From assembly GCA_902793685.1 (NCBI GenBank), contig CADBEN010000018.1, forward strand, positions 1-43,359: a stretch of 43,359 nt of DNA, in the 5' to 3' direction. Below are positions 24,000 to 34,298 of the stretch, one piece after another. The notes below the pieces were generated by a model. The model was not told the origin of the DNA. It searched no databases and saw only the letters and a program-made list of their open reading frames with translations. Within the stretch, counting starts at the first letter, position 1, and every line of letters begins with the position of its first letter. The DNA is from an uncultured Lachnospiraceae bacterium. Its GTDB lineage: Bacteria > Bacillota > Clostridia > Lachnospirales > Lachnospiraceae. The position numbers and the translations under genes are program-made.

Positions 24000-24028
24000 A
24001 TCATAGCACATAAAATCCGGACTGTTAA
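24000..24028 (-). promoter_or_regulatory. Predicted promoter of the glutamate dehydrogenase operon
   Basis: On the minus strand TTAACA (24028-24023), 17 bp, then TATGAT (24005-24000) preceded by TGC, an extended -10. It is about 52 bp before the start codon. Confidence 0.65.
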
Positions 24029-24129
24029 GCATTATCTGCATAAATAGTCAATTTCTTTGCAATTTTACCTGTTATTATGAATAACTGGTGCATATTCCAC
24101 CGCTGTGATCGATGAATTGAGCTCTTTTT

Positions 24130-24157
24130 TTGAGTCGGCAGCTGTGTAAAATATAAA
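24130..24157 (+). promoter_or_regulatory. Predicted promoter of the GH1 gene
   Basis: TTGAGT (24130-24135), 16 bp, TATAAA (24152-24157), about 58 bp before the GH1 start. No antiterminator-type hairpin is obvious between them. Confidence 0.6.
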
Positions 24158-24184
24158 CAGAGCCGAAGATCAGGTCATGCATAA

Positions 24185-25639
<1,455 letters not shown>

Positions 25640-25645
25640 AGAAGA

Positions 25646-26611
25646 TTACTTATTCACCACATTGACGGGAGCGCCGTCCATGAAGGCTTTGATGTTGTCC
25701 GCGGTGGTCTGCATGATGCGCTCACGGGCTTCCTTGGTGGCCCAGGAGATGTGCGGGGTGATGATGCAGTTCTTCGCGGTGAGGAGGACGTTGTCCGCCT
25801 TGATGGGCTCGGTGGAGACGACATCGACCGCGGCAGCGGCAAGCTTGCCGGAGTTCAGAGCGTCCGCGAGATCCTGCTCCACCACCAGCGGGCCGCGGCT
25901 GTTGTTGATGAGGATCGCGCCGTCCTTCATCTTTGCGATGTTGTCCTTGTTGATGATGCCCTGGGTGGAGGGGAACAGCGGGCAGTGCAGGAAGACGAAG
26001 TCAGACTTCGCCAGCAGCTCGTCCAGCTCCACATATTCCGCGACGGCCTTGCCGGCTTCAGACTGGAAGGCGTCGTAGGCGATGACGTTCACGTTCATGG
26101 CTCTCAGGATCTTTGCGGTATTGACGCCGATCTTGCCGAGGCCGATGATGCCTGCGGTCTTGCCGGAGACTTCGATCATCGGGAAGTGCCAGTAGCACCA
26201 GTCGACGTTGGATGCCCACTCGCCGGCGTGGACGGAATCATTGTGGTGGCCGATGTGGGAGCAGACCTCAAGAAGCAGGCTGACCGCGAACTGGCTCACG
26301 TTGTCGGTGCCGTAGACCGGGACGTTCAGGACCGGGATGCCTTTTTCCTTCGCGTACTCATAATCCACGACATTGTAGCCGGTGGCAAGGACAGCGACAG
26401 CCTTCAGGTCCGGGCACGCGTCGATGGTTGCCTTGCTGATAGGGGTCTTGTTGATGACTGCGATCTCTGCGTCTCCAAGGCGCTCTGCGATGACCGGGTC
26501 ATCCACATAGGAAGTGCGGTCGTAAACGGTTACTTTGCCAAGGGCCTCAAGGGGAGCCCAGCTGATATCTCCGGGATTCTCGGTGTATCCGTCAAGCACA
26601 ACGATCTTCAT
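25646..26611 (-). CDS. D-2-hydroxyacid dehydrogenase (NAD-dependent)
   Basis: A 321-aa enzyme of the glycerate/hydroxypyruvate/lactate dehydrogenase family. The Rossmann fingerprint GLGKIG is at 157-162, with D180 at the strand end suggesting NAD. The catalytic triad is R239 (NNSRG), E268 (STEP) and H287 (TPHISW). Length is typical. AGGAGG precedes the ATG. It lies 94 bp downstream of the TIM-barrel isomerase gene and in the same direction as that and the IclR regulator, so it probably belongs to one carbohydrate-acid pathway. Hydroxypyruvate or glyoxylate reductase activity is the best guess. Confidence 0.92.
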   Translation of the reverse strand: MKIVVLDGYTENPGDISWAPLEALGKVTVYDRTSYVDDPVIAERLGDAEIAVINKTPISKATIDACPDLKAVAVLATGYNVVDYEYAKEKGIPVLNVPVYGTDNVSQFAVSLLLEVCSHIGHHNDSVHAGEWASNVDWCYWHFPMIEVSGKTAGIIGLGKIGVNTAKILRAMNVNVIAYDAFQSEAGKAVAEYVELDELLAKSDFVFLHCPLFPSTQGIINKDNIAKMKDGAILINNSRGPLVVEQDLADALNSGKLAAAAVDVVSTEPIKADNVLLTAKNCIITPHISWATKEARERIMQTTADNIKAFMDGAPVNVVNK

Positions 26612-26705
26612 TTTCGTTTCCTCCTTAAATGTCTGCGCGCTGTTCAGGCAGCGGATGTTCTTTTATGTTTATTTTACGCGGAGACGGGGCTCCTGTCATT
26701 CTTTA

Positions 26706-27602
26706 TCAGTCTTCCAGCATTGCCCAGGCTCTGTTCAGGCAGCGCTTGGTGTTGGCAAGGACGATCATCTCGTCCTCATCCTTCGTGGGCAGGACTTCCA
26801 TGGAGAGGACCATCGGGTCGTCCGCATTAAAGAAGCCTTCTTCCTTCAGGACCTTCAGGAAATCATAGAGTTCCGGAATGTCGTTGGCGCTGTTCGGATA
26901 GCCGAGACGCTGGTGCAGATCGCCGTAGCCTTCCGCCGCCGGATCCGCGACTGCATTGCCGAAGTGCAGGTGGGTAATGTAGGGACGGCAGGTGCGGATC
27001 ACGTCCTTTGCGCTCTCATAGCAGATCGGGAAGTGGGAGAGGTCCACCAGCAGGCCGAAGTTCGGGCAAAGGGTGCGCATGTCAGCCGCGAAGCGTGCTG
27101 CCAGCGGTGCCGGGCCGATGAGGGAAGCCTTGTCCACGTCGTAGTCGAAGACCTCAAGCTCCACGTTCATGTTCTTTGCGGCAGCGTATTTGCAGACGTT
27201 GACGGTGGTCTTCAGAAGCTGCTGATAGTTCTCTTCCCTGGTCTCTTCCGCCCACTTTCCGGAAAGGAAAGCAATGCCCTTCGCGCCGAAATACTCTGCC
27301 TTGTCGACGGACTCAATGAGAGCGGCCTCCGCCTTCTGACGTGCCTCTTCATCCACAGCGTTCGGGTTCAGCTTCGGGCCGAGGAGCGCCGGCTGAGCGC
27401 CGTAGCAGACCTTCAGGTGGGACTGGTCCAGGATTGCCTTTGCTTCTTCCATGAAACCGCCGACCTTGTTGACATTGATCTCGATGGCGTCAAAGAAATC
27501 GTCGCGGGCGATGGTCATCAGGGATTCCTTCCCGTCCATTCTGGGGAAGCTCATCCACTGAATGGTTCCGATCTTAAAGTACTTGTGAATGGATTCTCTC
27601 AT
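26706..27602 (-). CDS. Sugar isomerase/epimerase-like TIM-barrel protein
   Basis: A 298-aa member of the xylose-isomerase-like TIM-barrel family (AP endonuclease 2 fold). Metal-ligand candidates appear at the strand ends expected for the fold: E in NVELEVFDYD, D and H in LLVDLSHFP, H in ITHLHFGNA, and a late E in VLSMEVLP. These enzymes isomerise or epimerise sugars, keto-acids or inositol derivatives, and can be hydroxypyruvate isomerase-like, which would suit the dehydrogenase next door. ATG 27602 follows GGAGGAACGAGACA; the frame continues 24 codons upstream without a ribosome site. IclR-type dyads lie upstream. Confidence 0.85.
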   Translation of the reverse strand: MRESIHKYFKIGTIQWMSFPRMDGKESLMTIARDDFFDAIEINVNKVGGFMEEAKAILDQSHLKVCYGAQPALLGPKLNPNAVDEEARQKAEAALIESVDKAEYFGAKGIAFLSGKWAEETREENYQQLLKTTVNVCKYAAAKNMNVELEVFDYDVDKASLIGPAPLAARFAADMRTLCPNFGLLVDLSHFPICYESAKDVIRTCRPYITHLHFGNAVADPAAEGYGDLHQRLGYPNSANDIPELYDFLKVLKEEGFFNADDPMVLSMEVLPTKDEDEMIVLANTKRCLNRAWAMLED

Positions 27603-27653
27603 TGTCTCGTTCCTCCTGTTCAGGGTGTCTTGTCTCTTCTCTTCAGGCCGGTT

Positions 27654-27672
27654 GATTTCAATAAATGAAATC
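27654..27672. promoter_or_regulatory. Dyad upstream of the TIM-barrel gene, candidate IclR site
   Basis: GATTTCA and TGAAATC form perfect 7-bp arms 5 bp apart, about 50 bp before the TIM-barrel start. Further TGAAAT half-sites follow to 27690. The half-site matches that in the dyad upstream of the IclR gene. Confidence 0.5.
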
Positions 27673-27745
27673 ATGTTTTATTTTCTGAAATAACAATAGC
27701 GGATATTTTATACGGTGTCAATACCCGGAGAGTATTTTTTTACAG

Positions 27746-27778
27746 AAAAAGCTGTCTTTCCCGGCAGGGAAAGGCAGC
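27746..27778 (-). terminator. Rho-independent terminator of the IclR gene
   Basis: GCTGTCTTTCCC (27751-27762) and GGGAAAGGCAGC (27767-27778) form a 12-pair stem with one wobble. Five T follow on the minus strand (A-run 27746-27750), about 60 bp after the IclR stop. Confidence 0.85.
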
Positions 27779-27794
27779 CTGACAAATAGTGATA

Positions 27795-27842
27795 TGAAAC
27801 AGCGGTTTAATAGTATGAAGCCGGTGTGAAACAGCGGTTCAG
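27795..27842. promoter_or_regulatory. Two direct 13-bp repeats resembling IclR/KdgR boxes
   Basis: TGAAACAGCGGTT occurs at 27795-27807 and 27827-27839, 32 bp apart. The first continues to TGAAAC-N4-GTTTAA, one mismatch from a perfect dyad; the second reads TGAA-N7-TTCA. TGAAAC/GTTTCA is the core known for KdgR-like IclR regulators. The second copy overlaps the IclR stop codon. Confidence 0.45.
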
Positions 27843-28600
27843 ATGATTTTGTACCCAAGTTTTCCGGAGATCTCCTCCGCGGCAGCCCGGAGCACAGGAA
27901 GCTTGTCCGCAATGACCTCGTCACGCATCCGCTCCTTCGGTCCGCTGACGCTGATTCCCGCCACCACACGTCCGGAGAGATCCCGGACAGGAAAGGCGGC
28001 GCAGCGGATTCCCAGATCCCGCTCTTCTTCGTCGTAAGCGTAGCCCCGTTCCCGGATGGCCTGCAGCTCCGCGAGGAGTCCCTCCCGGGTAGTGATGGTA
28101 TGTTCCGTGAAGCGTTTCAGACCTTTCTCCCGGATGTAGGTGTCCAGCTCCTCTTCCGTATAATTCAGCAGAAGAAGCTTTCCGTTTCCGGTGCAGTACA
28201 TGGGGGAGACTCCGCCGATCTGCTGGAAGGCGATCAGCGCGCTGTCGGCGCCCCGGACCACGTCCACATAGACCGCCTGCATATGGCTTTCCACGGACAT
28301 GCTGACGGATTCCCGGAATACTTCGGCGACTCTTAAAAGTGCCGGCCGGGCGGCCTCCACGAGCTTCCGGTCCCGGTTGACGTGGGATGCCAGCGTGCAG
28401 ATCCGGTAGGTCGGGGTATAGCGGAGCGTTTCCGGATCCTGCTCCACATATCCGCAGTTCGTGAGCGTTGTCAGAAACCGCAGGGCCGTGCTCTGATTGA
28501 TGCCGAGGCCCTTTGAGATGTCGAGGAGACGGAGGGGCGTTTCCTGAAGAACGAGATATTCAAAAATAGATAAAAGCTTTTCGCCGGATTTGTTTTCCAT
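27839..28600 (-). CDS. IclR-family transcriptional regulator
   Basis: A 253-aa regulator. A winged helix-turn-helix fills residues ~1-70 (LLDISKGLGINQSTALRFLTTL), and the IclR effector domain follows, with the family's SGPKERM stretch and a conserved [DG]-x-G-[IV]-R-C-A-A-F-P segment near 200. Such proteins sense small acids such as glyoxylate, pyruvate or 2-keto-3-deoxygluconate. I chose ATG 28600 (MENKSG) because it starts at the conserved region; the frame is open for 40 more codons. It heads the TIM-barrel/dehydrogenase cluster and several dyads of one type lie around it, so self-control and local control are likely. Confidence 0.92.
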   Translation of the reverse strand: MENKSGEKLLSIFEYLVLQETPLRLLDISKGLGINQSTALRFLTTLTNCGYVEQDPETLRYTPTYRICTLASHVNRDRKLVEAARPALLRVAEVFRESVSMSVESHMQAVYVDVVRGADSALIAFQQIGGVSPMYCTGNGKLLLLNYTEEELDTYIREKGLKRFTEHTITTREGLLAELQAIRERGYAYDEEERDLGIRCAAFPVRDLSGRVVAGISVSGPKERMRDEVIADKLPVLRAAAEEISGKLGYKII

Positions 28601-28709
28601 TGTCTGTGCTATCCTTAGAAATTCATTGCAGTAAAGTCCCGCGGACGGATGCCGTGCCTGCAGGATTCCGGCATTCATTGTATCAGCAGACCAGAGCAGC
28701 GTCAATTTA

Positions 28710-28724
28710 TGAAATTCCATTTCA
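28710..28724. promoter_or_regulatory. Palindrome upstream of the IclR gene, candidate autoregulatory site
   Basis: TGAAAT-TCC-ATTTCA, perfect 6-bp arms around 3 bp, 110 bp before the IclR start and 88 bp before the divergent HAD gene. The sequence and spacing fit IclR-family operators. Confidence 0.5.
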
Positions 28725-28811
28725 AAAACCGGAAGAGACAGACAGGAGGCTTTTGGAGTAAAATATTCTCAGGGATACAGTCGGAATGAAGCTGCAGGGA
28801 GGAAAGCTGTT

Positions 28812-29504
28812 ATGATCAGGATCATCCTTTGGGACGTGGACGGAACGCTGCTGGATTTTCACGCGGCGGAAGCAGCCGCAGTGCGGTCGCTGTTCCGGGA
28901 GTTCGGCTTCGGCGAATGCACCGATGCCATGCTGGCCCGCTACTCCGTGATCAATGACAGCTTCTGGAAGCGGCTGGAACGGGGGGAGATCTCCAGACCG
29001 GAAGTGCTGACCGGAAGATACCGGAAGTTCTTTTCGGAGATCGGCATCGACCCCGAATGGGCATCCCGGTTCAACGAAAAGTATCAGCTCAGGCTGGGCG
29101 ACACGATCGTTTACCGGGACAACAGTCTGGATATTATCCGGAAGCTGCGGGGAAAGGTGCAGCAGCATGTGGTCTCCAACGGGACTGTCATCGCCCAGGA
29201 GAAAAAGCTCCGGCTTTCCGGACTCGGGGAGCTGATGGACGGGGTCTTTCTCTCGGAGCGGGTCGGCGCGGAAAAGCCGAACATCGCATTTTTTGAAAAG
29301 GTCTTTCAGGAGATCCATGCGGACGATGTCTGCAAGCCGGGAGAGATCCTGATCGTCGGGGACTCATTGACCAGCGACATCCGGGGAGGCATCAACGCAG
29401 GGATCAGGACCTGCTGGTATAATCCGAAAAAGCTTCTGCTGCCGGAGGAGTATCAGATCGACTATGAGATCCGGGATCTGAATGAGATTTTCGGCATCCT
29501 GTAA
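28812..29504 (+). CDS. HAD-superfamily hydrolase, YjjG-like nucleotidase
   Basis: A 230-aa HAD hydrolase with all four motifs: DVDGTLLD (nucleophile D8, acid D10), VVSNGT (motif II), K in GAEKPNIAFF (motif III) and GDSLTSDIRGG (motif IV). The helical C1 cap at ~18-85 and the overall pattern match the YjjG/YfnB group, which dephosphorylates nucleoside monophosphates including non-canonical pyrimidines. AGGAAAG precedes the ATG. It diverges from the IclR gene and stands alone before alanine dehydrogenase. Substrate class is inferred from the family only. Confidence 0.9.
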   Translation: MIRIILWDVDGTLLDFHAAEAAAVRSLFREFGFGECTDAMLARYSVINDSFWKRLERGEISRPEVLTGRYRKFFSEIGIDPEWASRFNEKYQLRLGDTIVYRDNSLDIIRKLRGKVQQHVVSNGTVIAQEKKLRLSGLGELMDGVFLSERVGAEKPNIAFFEKVFQEIHADDVCKPGEILIVGDSLTSDIRGGINAGIRTCWYNPKKLLLPEEYQIDYEIRDLNEIFGIL

Positions 29505-29579
29505 AAAAGCGGGTTTCCTGTGATATGATAATAACTGTAAAAGTGCAGTTTTAACGAATATACCGGAAGGAGGAACATC

Positions 29580-30698
29580 ATGAAGGTTGGCTGTGTAAAA
29601 GAGATCAAAAACAATGAGTTCCGTGTGGGGCTGACGCCCGCAAACGCGAAGGCATACCGGAACGCGGGCCACGAAGTCCTGATCGAGAAGGGCGCAGGAC
29701 TGGGCTCCGGTTTCAAGGACGAGGAATATGCGAAAGCCGGCGCGGCGCTTTTCGACACTGCGAAGGAAGTCTGGGATGGCTGCGACATGATGGTCAAGGT
29801 GAAAGAACCGCTTCCGGAAGAATATCCGCTGTTCCACGAGGGACTGATCCTGTATACCTATCTGCACCTTGCGGCGGACCGGGAACAGACTGACGCGCTG
29901 CTGGAGGGCAAGGTGGCGGGCGTCGCCTATGAGACCCTGAAGGAAAAGGACGGTTCCCTTCCGCTGCTGGTCCCCATGAGCCAGATCGCAGGACGTCTCA
30001 GCATTCAGGAAGGCGCGAAATATCTGGAAAAGCGCTTCGGGGGCGAGGGCGTTCTTCTGGCCGGTGTGCCCGGCACGCCGAAGGCGAACGTAGTGATCCT
30101 CGGCGGCGGCACTGTCGGCGCGAATGCCTGCAAGCTGGCGGTCGGCATGGGTGCAGCGGTCACCATCATCGACATCAATCTGAAGCGGCTGGAGCATCTG
30201 GACGACATGTTCGGTGCGCGCATCCAGACCCTGGTCTCCACAGACCACAACATTGAGGAAGCCGTGAAGGCAGCGGACCTCGTGGTCGGCTCGGTGCTGA
30301 TCCCAGGCGCTGTTACGCCGAAGCTCTTCAAGAAAAAATATCTGAAGGAGATGAAGCCCGGCGCAGTCTTCGTGGACGTGGCCATCGACCAGGGCGGCTG
30401 CGGAGAGAGCTCCCATGTGACCTCCCACGATGACCCGATCTTCATTGAAGAAGGCATTGTCCATTACTGTGTCGGCAATATGCCGGGCGCCGTTCCCAGA
30501 ACCTCCACTATCGCCCTGACGAACGCGACGCTCCGCTACGGTCTGGAGATCGCGAACAAGGGCTTGAAGAAGGCCTGCGCAGAGAACCCGGTCATCTATT
30601 CCGCCATCAACACTTATGACGGAAAGCTCACCTTCCCCGGCGTCGCGGAAGCTTTCCCGGACATCCCGTATACCGACATCAAAGAGCTGCTGGCATGA
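29580..30698 (+). CDS. ald: Alanine dehydrogenase
   Basis: A 372-aa NAD-dependent enzyme converting L-alanine to pyruvate and ammonia. It has the expected start (MKVGCVKEIKNNEFRVGLTP), the substrate and catalytic segment with K and H (MMVKVKEPL; YTYLHLAAD), the glycine-rich NAD loop VVILGGGTVGANACKLAVGMGA, and the conserved DQGGCGESS. Length matches the family. A GGAAGGAGG ribosome site lies upstream. It is a single-gene unit closed by the terminator at 30728. With the alanine symporter at 6836 and the glutamate dehydrogenases it fits alanine fermentation or nitrogen transfer. Confidence 0.97.
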   Translation: MKVGCVKEIKNNEFRVGLTPANAKAYRNAGHEVLIEKGAGLGSGFKDEEYAKAGAALFDTAKEVWDGCDMMVKVKEPLPEEYPLFHEGLILYTYLHLAADREQTDALLEGKVAGVAYETLKEKDGSLPLLVPMSQIAGRLSIQEGAKYLEKRFGGEGVLLAGVPGTPKANVVILGGGTVGANACKLAVGMGAAVTIIDINLKRLEHLDDMFGARIQTLVSTDHNIEEAVKAADLVVGSVLIPGAVTPKLFKKKYLKEMKPGAVFVDVAIDQGGCGESSHVTSHDDPIFIEEGIVHYCVGNMPGAVPRTSTIALTNATLRYGLEIANKGLKKACAENPVIYSAINTYDGKLTFPGVAEAFPDIPYTDIKELLA

Positions 30699-30727
30699 CG
30701 AAGCGCTGCCTGCAGCAGCCTTTTCCT

Positions 30728-30765
30728 CCGCCCCGGTCGTTTTTCGACCGGGGCGGGGCTTTCTT
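30728..30765 (+). terminator. Rho-independent terminator of ald
   Basis: CCGCCCCGGTCG and CGACCGGGGCGG form a perfect 12-bp stem around TTTTT, followed by GGCTTTCTTGTT. Confidence 0.85.
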
Positions 30766-30768
30766 GTT

Positions 30769-30798
30769 GGTATGATTTCATCTATGGTATGATTTCAT
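30769..30798 (+). repeat. Tandem 17-bp repeat carrying two TATGAT boxes
   Basis: GGTATGATTTCAT occurs at 30769-30781 and 30786-30798, a 17-bp period. Each copy contains TATGAT, a good -10 element, so the following lipoprotein gene may have doubled promoter elements. Direct half-sites for a regulator are an alternative. Confidence 0.45.
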
Positions 30799-30852
30799 TG
30801 ATGTAATATCATGAATAATTTTCTTACATTACACCACGGGAGGAAATGGAAA

Positions 30853-33369
30853 GTGAGAAAAGAGAATATGATGAGACGTGCTGCGGCACTGATGGCCGCG
30901 GCTCTGATCCTCGGCGGATGCGGCTCGGCATCCTCTTCCGCGCCGGCACGGCAGGCGGCTCCGGCGGAGAATGCGGCGGAAGCTGCCGCGGAAGAAAAGG
31001 CACAAGATGCAGCTGCTGCAGCGGAAGAAAAAGCCGAAGCCGCGGCAGAGGCGGCAGCGGAAGAGAGCGCGGACCCTGCCGCGAAGGAAAAGATGGAATC
31101 CGCGGCGGAAGAGAAAACGGAGGCGGTGGAGAAAGCAGCCGCTGACAGCGAAAAGACCTTCGCGGAAAAGGTCGTGGGCAGATATACCTGCGCTGACGGA
31201 GACAGTGAAGTCTACGTGCTGGAGCTGATGAACGTGCACGGCAATCTTTACGCCAAGGCAGGCATTGCCATGGCAGATGATTCCGAAGGGGCAGATTCTG
31301 CGGCAGGTGCAGGCGGCGCGGCGCAGGCATCCTTCCCCGAAACATATTCCTTCTGGGCCATGGAACTGATCCCGAAGGACGCCGGCGCACTGCTCCGGAC
31401 CGACACGGAAGAAGCGGAGGTCGGAATCCTCAGCTTTTCCATCATGTCCAACATGAGCAAGTACTGGAGTTCCCCGGAGAAAGCGATCCTCCGCCTGACG
31501 GATGACGGTGTTGTGATCGCTTCCGCGGAGAAGGGCGCCGGAGGGGAGGAGGCCTTCCTGGAATACAAACGCTGGCCGGATGCCTCGGCCGCGGTGGCGG
31601 ATCCCGGAATCGTTTCCGTAAATACGGACACTCCGGGGCTGGACGGGCTGGACGGAACGGAGATTCCGGATGAGCTTTACGGACTCTGGAAAGAAAAGGA
31701 CAGCGGCAGCCCCTATGTTCTGGAATTCCTGCGGACGGAAAGCGGGAAGGAAAAGAACCGCGGCATTCTCCGGATCTGGCGGAAGAAGCCCGGTGCCGAA
31801 GTGTACTTAAGCGACGAAGCCTTTCTCTGCACACCGCAGGAGAAAGCAGACGGGGCGCAGGATCCGAAGGACGGGAAAGCCCGCGTTCTTCACGCGTCCG
31901 GCACCGTGCTCGGCAACGGGGATATGCCCACTATGTGGGAAGACTGTTTTGTGCTGAAGGACGGTATCCTGACCTTCCCGGCGCGGAGCAGCGCCGCGGG
32001 GATCTATGATTCCGTTTTTTCCGGTGAAAAGGACACGGTATTCGAGCGCGCGGAAGAGACGGATATCCCGCTCTCGCAGCTTGCTGAAGCGGACGATGTC
32101 AGCGCGATCCGGCACGAAGGGAAGGCGGAGACGCCTGCGGGCGCCCGCGCGGTGATCCCCCAGTTTCTGGCTTCGGAAGACGTGGAAAACAACGGCGGAA
32201 ACTTCCTCCGGGTGGGAGATCTGGTCTTCTTCCGTGACGTGAGAGAAGGACTTGACGGAGTCACCGCGCTCTGGGGAGACTTCCTGAATGTACCGGACCT
32301 TTCGGAAAACTCGAAAGTCATGTATTACGACCGCTGCACCGGCGAGACGGGAACGGCGTTTGAGGACGGCGGGTACGGTGCCCTCTGGTATCTGGACGGC
32401 AGGTTCTATTCAGCAGCGCCCGGGAAGAACGCGGATGAGAACTACTCCGGCCAGAGCCTGCACCGCTGCTGGCCTGACGGAAGCGGGATGGATGACATCT
32501 CGGAGGGAAACTACGCCTCGGTCACGGGGGCTTCGGAGAAGAATGATTACCTGTCGATCCATCAGTATGTGAGCGGGCAGGAACAGTATCTTGTCTACGA
32601 CGGCTCGGTCTATCCTGTCCAGCTGATTGAGCCGGAAAACGATGAGTACTTTGTTTATGCCGGTTTTGCGGGAGAAGACCTGATCCTGGTCTCCCGTACC
32701 GGGGACCGGTACCCGGTGTCGGAAATCGACCTGGAGACCGGAGAGAAGATCCGTCTCGGAGAACTGCCGTACAATGAGGCGCAGGATTACGCCGGAGCGG
32801 AGATCATCCAGCTGTATCAGGAAGAGGATGACATTTACCTCGGCGTCGGCTGGTATGCGGGCACAGGCCACTTCCTGAACGGTTATTACATCGTGAAGAT
32901 GAAGGCCCGGACGGAAAACAGCGTGGAAGAGGTTCCGGCCGAGCTGCCGGAATCGGAAGGCGATCCGGAAAGCCCCTGGTTTTTCCTGAACGCCGCAGGC
33001 GAAGTCCTGTTTACAAAGTATGATCCCGCGGGCGAGGTCGCCCTTTCAGAGACCGACTGCGGAGATCTGCTGTATGTCGACAGCCCCTTCGGCGTATCGA
33101 TCCTTGAAAAGGACTTCATCAGGGAATCAGAGGCGAGAAGCAGCGAAGCGGAGACGGTCCGGATCCTTCAGGACGCAGAGTTTGTGGACGGAGCGGCCTG
33201 GATCATCACGGCGGACGCGTCCCGGGCGCCGGAGGAGGACATCGGCTGGAGAAGCGCCTATGCTGCCAAAGGCATGACCTGGCAGCGGATCCAGGTGTAC
33301 AACATCTCCGTTTCCGCGGATGAAAACTTCCCGATCGAAACGATCCTCGACAGCAAGACAAAACCATAA
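30853..33369 (+). CDS. Large surface lipoprotein with Ala/Glu/Lys helical stalk
   Basis: About 838 aa. A short signal peptide ends in the lipobox LILGGC, followed by a low-complexity Ala/Glu/Lys stretch (~residues 30-100) that should form a long charged helix or stalk. The rest (~105-838) is acidic, beta-rich and unrecognised. It has repeated short segments such as MYYDRCTGETG, DGRFYSAAPG, YLVYDGSVYPV and EIDLETGEKIRLGEL that look like blades of a beta-propeller, similar to DUF5050-type surface proteins. GTG 30853 is chosen for its GGGAGGAA site; ATGs at 30868 and 30871 are alternatives. Function unknown; extracellular sensing or binding is likely. It precedes the MBL gene by 23 bp. Confidence 0.78.
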   Translation: MRKENMMRRAAALMAAALILGGCGSASSSAPARQAAPAENAAEAAAEEKAQDAAAAAEEKAEAAAEAAAEESADPAAKEKMESAAEEKTEAVEKAAADSEKTFAEKVVGRYTCADGDSEVYVLELMNVHGNLYAKAGIAMADDSEGADSAAGAGGAAQASFPETYSFWAMELIPKDAGALLRTDTEEAEVGILSFSIMSNMSKYWSSPEKAILRLTDDGVVIASAEKGAGGEEAFLEYKRWPDASAAVADPGIVSVNTDTPGLDGLDGTEIPDELYGLWKEKDSGSPYVLEFLRTESGKEKNRGILRIWRKKPGAEVYLSDEAFLCTPQEKADGAQDPKDGKARVLHASGTVLGNGDMPTMWEDCFVLKDGILTFPARSSAAGIYDSVFSGEKDTVFERAEETDIPLSQLAEADDVSAIRHEGKAETPAGARAVIPQFLASEDVENNGGNFLRVGDLVFFRDVREGLDGVTALWGDFLNVPDLSENSKVMYYDRCTGETGTAFEDGGYGALWYLDGRFYSAAPGKNADENYSGQSLHRCWPDGSGMDDISEGNYASVTGASEKNDYLSIHQYVSGQEQYLVYDGSVYPVQLIEPENDEYFVYAGFAGEDLILVSRTGDRYPVSEIDLETGEKIRLGELPYNEAQDYAGAEIIQLYQEEDDIYLGVGWYAGTGHFLNGYYIVKMKARTENSVEEVPAELPESEGDPESPWFFLNAAGEVLFTKYDPAGEVALSETDCGDLLYVDSPFGVSILEKDFIRESEARSSEAETVRILQDAEFVDGAAWIITADASRAPEEDIGWRSAYAAKGMTWQRIQVYNISVSADENFPIETILDSKTKP

Positions 33370-33392
33370 AGAAAAACCGGAGGAACCCTGCA

Positions 33393-34271
33393 ATGTATGA
33401 GCTGGTAAAGGTATCGGAACATAGTTATTACATTCAGAGCCCCGCGAAGATCGGCCTGGTCATGACCGGGCCGGACACGGTGTGCGTGATCGACAGCGGG
33501 AACGACAAGGACGCCGGGAAAAAGGTGAAGCGGCATCTGGAGGCCAACAGCTGGAAGCTGCAGGCGGTGTTCAACACCCACTCCCACGCGGACCATATCG
33601 GCGGGAACCAGTACTTACAGAAGCAGACCGGATGCAAAGTCTATGCCCCCGGCATCGACCGCGATTTCACGGAACACCCGGTGCTGGAGCCCTCTTATCT
33701 CTACGGCGGAAATCCGCCGAAGGATCTGCGCCACAAGTTCCTGATGGCCCAGGGCTGCGAGGTCCTTCCCCTGACGGAGGACTGTCTGCCGGCGGGCATG
33801 AAGATGATCCCGCTGCCGGGCCACTCCTTCGACATGGTGGGCTTCCGGACTGCGGACGATGTCGTCTACCTCGCGGACTGTCTCTCGAGCCGGGAGAATC
33901 TGGACAAATATCAGATCTGGTTTCTGGTGGATCCGGGCGCTTTCGTTGCGACGCTGGAAGCGGTGAAAAAGATGGAGGCAAAGCTCTTCATCCCCGCCCA
34001 CGCGGAAGTGGTGGAAGATATCGTCCCGCTGGCGGACTACAACATTCAGAAGGTCCGGGAGACCGCGGACGCGATCCTGGAGATCTGCAGGGAGCCGGCT
34101 TCCTTTGAGACCATCCTGAAACGGCTTTTCGACCGGTATCAGCTGACCATGACCTTTGAGCAGCATGTACTGGTGGGAAGCACCGTCCGCTCCTATCTGG
34201 CCTGGATGAAGGACCAGGGACAGCTGCAGGCGTACTTCGAGGAGAATCTCCTGCTCTGGAAAGCGCAGTGA
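33393..34271 (+). CDS. Metallo-beta-lactamase-fold hydrolase
   Basis: A 292-aa MBL-fold protein. The first metal motif is THSHADHIGG (H63, H65, D67, H68), further ligands are PLPGHS (H~143) and the D of YLADCLS, and a late H occurs in FIPAHAEV. It therefore has a complete dinuclear site. The C-terminal ~70 residues form a helical extension. Family activities include thioester, lactone and phosphodiester hydrolysis; nothing here chooses among them. GGAGG precedes the ATG. It lies between the large lipoprotein gene and the dehydratase gene in the same direction, probably one operon. Confidence 0.9.
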   Translation: MYELVKVSEHSYYIQSPAKIGLVMTGPDTVCVIDSGNDKDAGKKVKRHLEANSWKLQAVFNTHSHADHIGGNQYLQKQTGCKVYAPGIDRDFTEHPVLEPSYLYGGNPPKDLRHKFLMAQGCEVLPLTEDCLPAGMKMIPLPGHSFDMVGFRTADDVVYLADCLSSRENLDKYQIWFLVDPGAFVATLEAVKKMEAKLFIPAHAEVVEDIVPLADYNIQKVRETADAILEICREPASFETILKRLFDRYQLTMTFEQHVLVGSTVRSYLAWMKDQGQLQAYFEENLLLWKAQ

Positions 34272-34298
34272 GATCAAGACGGAAAGGTGGTATATAAG

